Assembly: GCA_028015205.1 (NCBI GenBank)
Contig: CM051516.1
Span: 47,496,230 to 47,560,229, forward strand
Source: Mytilisepta virgata
Lineage: Eukaryota; Mollusca; Bivalvia; Mytilida; Mytilidae
Direction of reading: 5' to 3'
Length of the DNA: 64,000 nt
The position numbers were made by a program, and so were the translations under genes. This document shows, in pieces, positions 1-11,033 of the stretch. Within the stretch, counting starts at the first letter, position 1. Every line of letters starts with the position of its first letter. The notes beneath the pieces are model-generated. The model had not been told where the DNA came from, searched no databases, and was given only the letters and a program-made list of their open reading frames with translations.

Positions 1-445
1 TCACAGTACATCTAGTTTTATCACTATTCTTTTGAAAAATACAAAATTGTTCTGTCTTGGTTTTTCATCTTTGCAGGTTTTTCTTCCATACGTTTAAAGT
101 CGAACATTCGAAAATACGTATTTGTAAAAAAGTCAAATAAATGCTATCCAATTTTTTTTTGGCGTAATATACGCTTATGTACTGTCTCTGAATAAAAGTA
201 ATTTATATGAAAAATGGTTACTCTTGCGTGCATATTTTCGTATGGTCTTAAGCCTCCATTAGAAAGTGTTAAAAGAGGATGTTCCTATTCATGGTTGTTT
301 TGTAATAAGTATCCGACATCCAATGTCTTTCGTGTGTTTAGAATTGTTGTTTTGTTTTTCTTAAACAATTTTATCATTCCCTTTTGTACCTATCTGTGAT
401 ATATATTTATAGAAAAAAATTATACAAAGTACTAAATTTTATACA
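1..445 (+). repeat. Dispersed repeat, copy 1
   Basis: Nearly collinear with 39905-40355 in the same orientation (shared runs such as TTTTGAAAAATACAAAAT and ATATACGCTTATGTACTG), with small indels. No inverted ends or coding sequence are seen. It may extend beyond the window's left edge. Confidence 0.7.
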
Positions 446-454
446 AAACTAAAA

Positions 455-1445
455 ATTTCTATCTCCTCCTACAGTTTTGGAGAAACAGCTTTAATATTTG
501 GTAGGATGTTCATATACATGATGAATTTTTTGGTCATTTTTTGGTACTAGCTGCATAAGGAGTTTATGGTTTGTCCGGCTATCTCTTTCTACAGTTTTGG
601 AGGTAAAACTTTAATATTTTGTAGGATGTTCATACACATAATGAAGGTGTGCATGGCAACAGGATTTTGATTATTTCCAATTATTCTGAAAATGACAGGT
701 AGTTGGACTTAGTAATTTTTTGGTACTAGCTGAATAAAGAGATCATGGTTTGTCCGACTATTTCCTTCTACAGATTTGGAGATACATCTTTAATATTTTA
801 TAGAATGTTCAAACATAAAATGGCGGTGTGCATGGCCACAGGATATTGATTTCTAATAAATATTCTGAAAATGACAGGTAGTTGGACTTAGTCATTTTGC
901 AAGCTGCTTAAAGAGATCATGGTTTGTCGGGCTATCTCCTCCTACAGTTTTATAGATACAGCTTTAATATTTTGTAGGATGTACTTACATACAATGGAAG
1001 TGTGTCTGGCGTTTCACATCAAATCATTTCAATTTTCGAAATTCGACCCCTTTGGGCCCCAATTTTTTAAAATCAAAATTCCAAAACCTTATTGCCCATC
1101 TACGTACAGTATTTGACAATACTGTATAGAAATTAAAGCATAAAACGAAAAATGTATGAGGAGTTTAGGTCACAAGCTTAAACTTCCAATTTTTGAAATT
1201 CGACTCATGTGGACCCCAATTTTTAAACATCAAAATTCGAAAACCTTATTGCGAATCAACATACAGTATGTGACAATACTGTAAATTAAAGTATAAAACG
1301 AAAAATGAATGAGGAGTTTAGGTCACAAGTTTAAATTTCCAGTTTTCGAAATTGGACCCCTGTGGGCCCCTATCTTTGAAAATCAAAATTCTAAAACCTT
1401 ATTGCGCATCCACATACAGTCTGTGACCATACTGTATAGAAATTA
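455..1445 (+). repeat. Degenerate tandem repeats (family A body)
   Basis: Two kinds of unit follow each other: one around CTCCTACAGTTTTGGAG (455-1000) and one of about 155 bp around GAGGAGTTTAGGTCACAAG with CCTTATTGCGCATC (1000-1445). The latter recurs at 4680-5310 and, reversed, at 57634-59390. No gene is seen. Confidence 0.7.
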
Positions 1446-1451
1446 AATGCA

Positions 1452-2920
1452 TGAAGTAACTAGAGGCTCTCAAGAGCCTGTATCGCTCACCTGAATTTAA
1501 CTTTTCACCTTGAGCAGACCTAAAAATTTAAGTGTTGCAGTCAATTTGGCTGGTTTTTCTATAGGATTCTGTGTTAAACTAATTTCAGCTGTGGCAGTCA
1601 TCTTGGTTGACAGTCCAGGTCAACGGACACATTTCTAAAAGAGAACCATCTAAGGACCATTGCTACCAAGTCTAATTCTAATTGGCTGAGTGGTTTCAGA
1701 CGAGAAGATTTTTGAGTGAGTTTCCCATAGGGTCCTATGTTAAACTAAGTTCTGCTGTGGCGGCCATCTTGGTTCACAGTCCTCGAAATCAGACATTTCT
1801 GAAGCAGGACCTCCTAAGGACCAGTGCTGCCAAGTCCTGCTCCAATATGTCAACTGGTTTCAGACAAGAAGATTTTTCAATGAATTTTCCTATAGGGCCC
1901 TATGTTAAACTAAGTTCAGTTATGGCGGCCAACTTGGTTGACAGTCCAGGTCATCGGACACACCTCTGTAAGAGGACCATTGCTGCCAAGTCTGATTCCA
2001 ATTGGTCAAGTGGTTTAAGACAAGAAGATTTTTCAATGAATGTTAAACTAAGTTCGGCTGTGGCGGCCATCTTGGTTAACAGTCCGGGTCATCGGACATA
2101 TTTCTGAAAGAGAACCTCCTTAGAACCATTACTGCCAACTTTACTGGCCTTGTAGTTTCATATAAGAAGATTTTTTAAATTCACCCCCACCCCCCTTTTT
2201 TCTATTTTTAGTAACAGCAGCCATGTCGGTTGGAAGCCGGGGATGCCAAAAATAATTTTGGAAGGAGGTCACCCAAGGACCATTCCACCAAAGTTTGGTC
2301 CCAATTGACCCAGTGGTTTGAGAGGAAAAGATCTTTAAACGAAAGTTTACGCTGGATGCCGTCTTTAAAGGCAAAGGGCAAAAACTCCTATAAGGGGTCA
2401 ATCAATGATTTTGGTCATGTTGACTTATTTGTAGATCTTACTTTGTTGAGCATTTTTGCTGGTTACAATTTGTCTTTATCTATAATAATATTCAAGATAA
2501 TAACATAAAACTTCAAAACTTCCTTAAAATTAACAATTCAGGGGGAATAACCCAACAAAGGGTTGACCGATTCGTCTGAAAATTTCCTGGCAGGTAGACC
2601 TTGCATGACCTGATGAACATTTTTATCTCTGTCAGTTTTGCTCTAATTGCTTTAGTTTTTGAGATATAAGACAAAAACTGCAGTTTACCCCTTTGTTCTA
2701 TTTTTCGCCATGTCGGCCATGTTGGTTGGCAGGCGGGGTCTTCGGACACATTTTTTAAACTAGATACCCCAATGATGATTGTGGCCAAGTTTGTATACAT
2801 TTGGCTCAATAGTTTCAGAGGAGAATATATTTGTAAAAGTTAACAGACGACGATGACGGACGACGAACGCCAAGAGATGAGAAAAGCTCACTTGACCTTT
2901 CAGGTCAGGTGAGCTAAAAA
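1452..2920 (+). mobile_element. Non-autonomous inverted-end element (family B), copy 1
   Basis: Begins CTAGAGGCTCTCAAGAGCC then TGTATCGCTCACCTG and ends in the inverted motif CAGGTGAGC. The interior is built of degenerate repeats around GCGGCCATCTTGGTTGACAG and CAAGAAGATTTTTC. No transposase is seen. A related copy ends near 49530 with a longer inverted end, so the arms in full form are about 35 bp. Confidence 0.6.
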
Positions 2921-2924
2921 ATGA

Positions 2925-3020
2925 ACGAGGAGTTATGGAGACAAGATTATCTGACGGGCGGACAGACGCACCGATTACAAATATCCTCGAACTTCATTCG
3001 AAGTGGGGGGATAAAAATAA
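2925..3020 (-). repeat. Family A head with hairpin and GTCYGTC run
   Basis: On the - strand this reads CCCCCCACTTCGAATGAAG followed by GTCTGTCCGCCCGTC, the same head as the repeat starting at 57634. It shows that family A runs on the - strand and was interrupted by the family B element at 1452-2920. Confidence 0.55.
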
Positions 3021-3224
3021 TAGTAACTAGAAATTGATGCTATCAGAAACGATGTCAATTCCCACACTGCACAAGTCAAAAAACAATTACAGTGAAAAAT
3101 TAGCAATTTAACAATTTGAGTCTGAAAATTGGAACCATGAATCAAATTTCAAAATTGAACACCTTATTGCACATCTACACATAGTGAAGAACAATATTAT
3201 ACACAAATAAAACCACTTAAACAA

Positions 3225-4540
3225 ACTAGAGGCTCTCTAGAGCTTGTATCGCTCACCTTGATTTAACTTTTCACCTTGAGCAGGACTTAAAAGTGTTGCA
3301 GTCAATTTGGCTGGTTTTTCTATGGGGTTCTATGTTAAACAAAGTTCGGCTGTGGCAGCCATCTTGGTTGACAGTCCAGGTCAATGGACAATGGACACAT
3401 TTCTAAAAGAGAACCATCTATGGACAGTTATTGCTCAGTCTTGTTTCAGACAAGAAGATTTTTAAATGAATTTTCCTATAGGGTCCTATATTAAACTAAG
3501 TTCGGCTGTGGTGGCCATCTTGGTTGACAATACAAATGATCGGACACATTCCTGAAAAATGAACAATGCTGCCAACTTTGGTTCCAATTGGCTGCGTAGT
3601 TTCAGATGAGAAGATTTATGAGTGAATTTCCCGTAGGGTACTATGTAAAACTAAGTTCGACTGTAGCGGCCATATTGGTTGACAGTCCCGGTCATCAGAC
3701 ATATTTCTGAAAGAGGACTATCTCAGGACCATTGCTGCCAAGTCTGGTTCCAATTCGTCAGGTGGTTTCAGACAAGAAGATTTTTCAATGAATTTTCCCA
3801 TAGGGTCCTATGTTAAATTAAGTTTGGCTGTGGTAGCCATCTTGGTTAACAGTCCGGGTCATCGGATCTATTTCTGAAAGAGAACCTCCTAAGGACCATT
3901 ACCGCCGAGTTTGGTTTCAATTGGCTTGTAATTTCATGAAAGAAAATTTTTTAAATTCACCCCCCCCTTTTTATATTTTTAGTAACAGCAGCCATGTTCT
4001 TGGAAGTCGGGGTAGATGGATAAAAAGTGGAAGGGGGGCATCCAAGGACCCTTCCACCAAAGTTTGGTAGCAATTGGCCCACTGGTTTCAAATGAGAAGA
4101 TCTTTAAAGGAAAGTTTACGCCGGACGCCGTCATTAAAGGTCAAAAACTCCTATAAGGGATCAATCAATTATTTTGGTCTTGACTTATTTGTAGATCTTA
4201 CTTTGATGAACATTTTTGCTGTCTACAGTTAAATATAATACAAAAAACTGCGGTTTACCCCATGTCAGTTTTGCTCTAAATGCTTTAGTTTTTGAAATAT
4301 AAGACAAAAACTGCGGTTTACCCCTATGTTCTATTTTTAGCCATGTGGGTCATGTTGGTTGGCAGGCGGGGTCATCGGACACATTTTTTTAAACTAAATA
4401 CCTTAATGATGCTTGTGGCCAAGTTTGGTTCCAAGTCGTTTCAGAGGAGAAGATTTTTGTAAAAGTTAACAGACAACAACGGACGACGGACGCCAAATGA
4501 TGAGAATAGCTCACTTGACACTTTGGGTCAGGTGAGCTAA
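3225..4540 (+). mobile_element. Family B element, copy 2
   Basis: Same order as 1452-2920: CTAGAGGCTCTCTAGAGC start, CTCACC, repeated GCCATCTTGGTTGAC units, CACCCCCCCTTTTT stretch, CAGGTGAGC end. With the flanking family A units this makes two neighbouring composite blocks. Noncoding. Confidence 0.6.
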
Positions 4541-5400
4541 AAATGAATAAGTATTTCCAGAGACAAAGCAAAATTAGCAATTTCACCATTTTCGGTCCCA
4601 AAATTTGATCCCTTAATAGATTTTCAAAATTAAAAACCTTTTACTTAAAATAAAGAACAATATTATACAAATAAATTTGTTAAATCTAAATGAAAAATGA
4701 AAGAGGAGTTTAAGGCACAAGCTTAAATTCACTATTTTCGAAATACAACCCTTGTGGGCCTCAAGTTGTCAAAATCAAAATTTCAAAACCTTATTGCGCA
4801 TCTACATACAGTATGTGACAATATTGTATATAGATATTAAAGGCACAAAATGCAAAATTAATAAGCAGTTTAGTTTAAATTTCCAGTTTTTGAAATTCGA
4901 CACATGTGGACCCCTATTTTTGAAAATCAAAATTCGAAAACCTTATTGCCTATCTACATACAATATGTGACAATACTGTACAGAAATTTTAAAGCATAAA
5001 AAGAAAACTGTATGAGGAGTTTAGGTCACAAGCTTAAACTTCCAATTTTGAAATTCGACCCATGTGGACCCCAGTTTTTAAAAATCAAAATTCGAAAACC
5101 TTATTGCGCATCTAAATATAGTATGTGATAATACTGTATAGAAATTAAAAGCATACAATGAGAAATGAATGAGGAGTTTAGGTCAAAAGTTTAAATTTCA
5201 AGTTTTCGAAATTCGACGACTTTGGGCCCCTATTTTTGAAAATCAAAATTCTAAAACCTTATTCCGCATGTACATACAGTTTGTGACAATACTGTATAAA
5301 AATGCATGAAGTTTAAAACAAACGAGGCGTTCTGGAAACAAGATTATCTAACGGACGGACAGAAGGACAAACGGACAGACGGACCGTCGGAGACGACGGT
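4541..5400 (+). repeat. Family A tandem repeats, second block
   Basis: About four 155-bp units keyed by GAGGAGTTTAGGTCACAAG near 4697, 4860, 5009 and 5166, ending in a GGACGGACAGA-rich head at 5340-5400. Noncoding. Confidence 0.65.
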
Positions 5401-5574
5401 TATACCTGCACTCCCACATTTGTTTCATCCAAGTGATGATTTTGATGCAAATTTAGGGTTAAGGACAAAACTTACCCTAAGTAAAAATAGACCATGCAAA
5501 GTTATTTTAGGATCAAAGACCTCAGCAGCATATTTTGATAATTATAATATTTCCTATATGCCATGGGTCTAAAA

Positions 5575-5733
5575 TGGACAGATTCAAAAAAGGGATACTC
5601 ATAACACAATTTTAGACCCATGGCATATAGGAAATATTATAATTATCAAAATATGTTGCTGATAATTATAATATTTCCTATATGCCATGGGTCTAAAATT
5701 GTGTTATGAGTATCCCTTTTTTGAATCTGTCCA
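5575..5733. repeat. Perfect 73-bp inverted repeat with 13-nt spacer
   Basis: Arms 5575-5647 and 5661-5733 are exact reverse complements. Part of the arm (ATATTTCCTATATGCCATGG) occurs again just upstream at 5545-5570, and a relative lies near 59005-59075. The palindrome looks like an inverted duplication within a repeat. Confidence 0.9.
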
Positions 5734-5869
5734 TCATGGACAATCTACCTATGAAGAAACCAGAAACCTAGCATACAAAATTCCTCAGAAATTAATGTTT
5801 TAGGCATATTTTGAAAATTCGCTCATTTTCGGTCTCAATTTTCGCTCCATGAATGAAATCAAAATTTTA

Positions 5870-6170
5870 AAATCTTAAATTTCATGCCATCTTGACCTGA
5901 TAAACACTTTTACCTCATGTCAGTTTTGCTCTTAATGCTTTAGTTTTTGAGATGTAAGCCAAAAACTGCAGTTTACCCCTATGTTCTATTTTTAGCCATG
6001 GCCGCCATGTTTCTCGACGGTTAAAAAAATAAAACATACTTTTATACTAGATAGCCTAAGGATCATTCCACCAAAGTTTGGTTCCAATTGGCAAAGTGGT
6101 TTCAGAGGAGATCTTTAAAGAAAAGTTTACGTCCGAGGACGACGACGGACGCCAAGTTACGTTGCCACGG
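5870..6170 (+). repeat. Family B fragment
   Basis: Shares CTTTAGTTTTTGAGATGTAAG, GCCATGGCCGCCATGTT and the GACGACGACGGACGCC end with the 3' parts of the elements at 1452 and 3225. Truncated and noncoding. Confidence 0.5.
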
Positions 6171-6610
6171 ACATTATGCATTGAAACGTCTTGTATTTAT
6201 AAATTATATTTTTTTTTATCTCGGATACAACTTACATTTTTGTACCAGTATAGGTGTGAATATTTGCTCATCATTATATTAAACTATAGACATAAATTAA
6301 ATAGTTAACATTTGTAAGATAGGCCTAATCTTGAAGTTCATGGTTTAAAGATGTACGTTTCGTTTGTACTGAAATGATGGATATTCCATATTAAAACTGT
6401 ACCTGTTTGGATAGAAATGATCCAGTTTAGCACAAACTACTGCTAATCCTTATATAACTGAGCAGTACACTTGTACATGTAAAACATATGTCCATTTGTA
6501 TAAATAAATAACCAAGAATGACTGTTTCAAACACACACACGTGCAACACATTTACGCTGTTTGTTTACGTTTTGAAGAAAGGGAAATCCCCTTTTCAATT
6601 CTGGTTTCTG

Positions 6611-6700
6611 ATTGGTTGTCTTAACTTAAACTTTACGTCACAGTAACAATGACGTCATCCGGCAGTATAAAAGGCTGTTGCAACACGTCAGTTTTCTGGT
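6611..6700 (+). promoter_or_regulatory. CCAAT / CRE / TATA core-promoter-like block
   Basis: In order: inverted CCAAT (ATTGG, 6611-6615), TTACGTCA (6633-6640), perfect CRE TGACGTCA (6650-6657), TATAAAAG (6666-6673), and an initiator-like TCAGTT (6688-6693). TATA to initiator spacing is about 24 nt, slightly short. It could drive a noncoding first exon of the F-BAR/SH3 gene starting at 7787. A diverged relative without TATA occurs at 9300-9380, so it could instead be part of a repeat. Confidence 0.45.
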
Positions 6701-7690
6701 GGTGCACATTGAAAGTTGAGCTACTGCACTGTACTGGTTGTAGGATGTCTGATTTATCGCGCATCTACAACATATGTACAATCATTCTATAATCAAAGTA
6801 GAAGCCTAGCATCAATAATTAATACCCCCCTCCCATCGCCCAAACCCATACCTCTAACCAATGCGGAATGAACAAACACACTGTACAGTAAAGCTCAGTT
6901 CAAAAGATGTTCGACATTGTCTACTTTTGTTACAATTTTAATTTTTTTCTCACAAGTATTTGTTTCTAAGTCAGAGCAGTGAGAATTAATTTCTACTAGA
7001 ATTTTTCCAATTAAGAAGTGGGAGATAATTTATATTTGGAAAAGGTAGCAATGTGAACTGCATGGTTCAAGAAATTAATCTGTTTCTCATGTACATGTAT
7101 TTGTTGTGCAAAAATTACCCTTTTCATTAATAAGAATAATTATTTTTCTTATTAAGTTCTATCTTTATTATAATTGTTTGTCTTATTTAAAACATACAAA
7201 TGTATTATTTCAAATAAAATAAAGCCTTGTGATGTACCTATATGTAAATTAATATTCTTGATGATAAAAATCTACTATATTATGTATGCTTTAAAAGGGG
7301 TAATATTCCACTATAAATATGAATGTTAAAATACGTAATATTTAACTAGCTAGCTGGTTTCTGACTTGAATGCACAAAATTGCAGTAAGAAAACTAGTTT
7401 TAACGTCAGCACACGTTATAACTTGCAAAACTCGAGTTATGCAAATCAGAAAAAGCATTGCCGATGATCATATTAGGTATTATACTGTAAAAACTTAATT
7501 TAGTCCTGCCATAAATGCTTCATATCAATTTCCTTAAATTTGGTTCAGTTGTTTCAAATGACTTTGAATTCTCAGTTTAAGAACGGACAGCCGCGATGAA
7601 TGCCAAGTGGTCACAGTGACACTTTGGCTCTAAAAAAGACTTGCACCTTGGTCAAGCGAATGTTTTTTTAAGCAAATCATGGTCGTACTG

Positions 7691-7698
7691 TGACGTCA
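7691..7698 (+). promoter_or_regulatory. Perfect palindromic CRE upstream of the F-BAR/SH3 start codon
   Basis: TGACGTCA, the CREB/ATF core, 89 nt upstream of the ATG at 7787. No convincing TATA box is nearby. Confidence 0.4.
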
Positions 7699-7786
7699 AC
7701 TTTCTTTATACTTGTGTATCTATGGAAGCTTGCTCCGGCAATTTCTCATAAGTATTCTATAAGAAATTTATAGTTCTTCTGCCAAA

Positions 7787-7851
7787 ATGGATTTGGATGT
7801 TACTCAGATCACCATTTTTGATACAGATGATGTAGCTAACTATAGGAATTC
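7787..7851 (+). CDS. Exon 1 of F-BAR/SH3 gene (start codon)
   Basis: Encodes MDLDVTQITIFDTDDVANYRN plus two bases of a Ser codon completed in exon 2. The donor reads tc/gtaagt. The ATG lies 89 nt downstream of a perfect TGACGTCA at 7691-7698. A 5'UTR intron is possible because the more convincing TATA promoter is about 1.1 kb upstream. Confidence 0.75.
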
Positions 7852-10800
7852 GTAAGTATTTAAAAATAATTATTTTTCGTTTTTATTAAATTGAAATGTT
7901 CTTAGCAATTACAGGACGTAAGCCTAGGTCTCAATATATATTTATTATTGAGACAAATATTCAATAGAAATGTCCGGTTATTATAGTTTGATGATGTACG
8001 ACGACACATCAGCCCCATATACGGGAGAACCATTTGATTTTTATGGGGGCTAAGATGAAATGTTTGATCCTGCCTAATTTCTTCACTTTTTATGTCTTGG
8101 AATATTTTGGTAGGGCCACTGTCACGACTATCGCTGCCTATTTTTTAAGTTTTATAAAAACCAAAAACTTTCCTGGTTGACGTAGGTCTTGCATTTTTTT
8201 CACACCTGAATTCATCCTGGCTTTTATTTTGCAAAAATCCTGGACCTGCCTTTTCATTTAAAATCCCCCCCCCCCGCCCCCCAATAAGAATCAAATGGTT
8301 GCTTCTTAAGGGTGCGAGAAAATCCGGTGACTGGTATTTGTTTTTCTGAGTACTTTTACCGATATGTTAACATATGTATGGACTTTGGAAGGAAAAAATA
8401 TTTTCAAGACGAATAATAATAATCGATAATTAATGGAAACGGGCTATGTGTCAAAGAGACTGTTACCCGACCAAATAGCAGAAAACAGCCAAAGGCTACT
8501 AATGGGTCTTCAACGCAGCGAGAAAATCCCGTACCCGGAGGCGGACTTGAACAGCTGGCCAATTTATTGTCATATACAATTCCCAATATCTGTCAGATTA
8601 CGGTTTGACCATTCCTTACGCACTTTGATGATTGCGTGCTCGACATCGCGTGTTTGAAATGAAATGGACATAAAACTGTATTTTCTTATATGTGACAGTG
8701 TACTTCTGTGTGGAAAAAAACCTCGGAATTCGATGGACTTAGGTTAGTTCAACAAAAAAAATATTGGTACCAAAGGAATATTTTGTATAATAAAATATTT
8801 TCTCCTGATTTATCAAAGTTTCTATTACCTCAAATTATTGATGGTCCTAAAATTTTGGTAAGTTCAAGGCTTTTGATTATACCACATTAGGTCGTGCAAT
8901 TTTTTGAAGGCATCGATATTTAACGCATATATCGCCAGAAATGTAAGCATAAAGAGATTAAAGGCAAATAAGAATTACAAGGGAACAGGGCCACTTTTCC
9001 CGGTACACTATTTTAAAAAATTTAAATATTTACCAATGTCCGTTTTGATTAATAGCAAGAATTTGTTGGAATATCGGCATCATGACAAAAACTCTCAGAA
9101 ATAAAATCTTTTTATTAACACCCCATCCCCCAAAAATGAGAATACCCACATACAAAAATAGGGATTGGTTCTGAGTACCCTAGTACCCTTTATGTTGAAT
9201 AACTGAATAATTGAATAACTGTCTTATTAAAAGACCCAAAAATGGCAATTTTTTTAAAATTAACTACGCTGGAGAAACATGGAAAGGTGATTTCCCCTTC
9301 TTAATCCTAAACTCTGATTGGTTGTCTATAGCGGAAATTTTGACGTCACAGTGATAACGGCTTCATCCAGAGTGGCGGCAGACGTAATCTTGATGTAATG
9401 TTAATGATTTAAAATTAGAGATAAACTTAAGGAGAATGTCTTACTACGACAGAACTATGGATAGGGGGTGAGGACACGTTTAATTATTATGATTATCGTA
9501 CGACTACAGTCAGTACAGAATCTCGCAAAGATAAAATATTCAGTCAAAAAGATCTCAAAACGAAAAGTCCATGTTTTTGTTGACGTGTGGAACATACCGA
9601 ATTGATCAAATGTACAGAATTGTACTAATGTCCAGAGTTTTTCATCGAGAAATCAGAGTAATGAAAATCGGACAACGGACTCAAAAGCACAGGGACTTGT
9701 TTAAAAAAAAATATATGCCCCCTCCTCTTCCTTAGGCGTTAGGAGGGGGCATATATTTTTTTTTAAACAAATGCCTGTGCTCAAAAGTTACATTTCTTTT
9801 GAAGCTGACAGTTTGGAAATGTGGCATTCATTTACTTTAAGGCCAAGGGTCCTACTCCTTTAGGCCAGGGTACTACGGGGCTAGAGTCAGTGGGGACTAG
9901 GGTAGAGTTATGGTTGTTTTATGGAAGGGTTAGGGTTAGTATCCAATATAATGGATACCCCCATATGCAGTTGGATCCGTAGAGTAAATGAAGGCCGGAA
10001 GTGGCTGAATTCTTAGAATTTCTGAAAATGAAGCATGTTTAACCTTAACTAAGTTAATTAAAGTATCTCTAGTTAAAATTAATAATTAATCAATATATCT
10101 ATAAACCTCCCGTCTTTTGTTACTGTCAACATCAGTTCAATAAAAATGATAGAATTATCCATTCCAATATCAAAAATGAAGTATTAGTAAAAAAAAGTTA
10201 GTATTACTGTCTGAACACCTCAGTTCGTAAAATACCAATTTTAATGTCTTTGGTTTGACCTGGCCAGGGATCCAAGTTTTCACCTTGACGCACTCCAACT
10301 TCACAATTAAAATAATCTGAAATTAAATTACAATTATCATATGAAATAAAAGACTTGATATTCGAGTACAGTTGCGACCAGTCATAACCCCTCGTCCGAT
10401 TTAATTTGCAGAGTAAGTTAACTTAGAGCAGTCAGGAAGAAGAACAGCTCTGGTCAAGATTTAGACCAGTCCTGGTCGACGACTCTTTTGCAACGATATC
10501 GATACATTTCATCAACTGTTATATCACCATTATAGAACCCATCATCGAAGGCCATTCCTTTTTTTTACAATTACTTACTCAAGAAGACATGATCTTGAGT
10601 AAAAAAATAAATAAAATAAAATTACAATTAAAATCTTTTCATTATTCTACAACAAAGGTATGGAATAATTTACCACTCAAAATAAAAAATTTTCGTAATG
10701 TGGAATTATTTAAGAAACATTGTTATAATCATTTTCTTGAAAATTCTATGCAAGTCGAATAATTTGTTTTCTTTCTTTTGTTGTAAGAATAAGAAAATTT

Positions 10801-10988
10801 AATCAAAACTTTACCAATTGTTGCCATTTATTGCCATTTGTATGTTTGAATGATTGAATTGTGTATATACTAGTAATATATATATTGAATTTTTAATGTA
10901 TGAATGTTAACTGTATACATGTATTTTGTTTGAGGGCCTCAATGAAAATTAGACTACTTCTAATTGAGTTACCCTCTTTAAATAAAGA

Positions 10989-11033
<45 letters not shown>

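Larger units (their letters stand above)
6171..7786. other. 5' flank of the F-BAR/SH3 gene
   Basis: Apart from the promoter-like block (6611-6700) and the CRE at 7691, I see no coding sequence or clear repeat. It may hold a noncoding first exon. Confidence 0.4.

Noticed and set aside
1682..2107. 141-codon ORF with internal repeats
   Set aside because: Lies wholly in the family B repeat; the related copy at 3225-4540 does not keep the frame.
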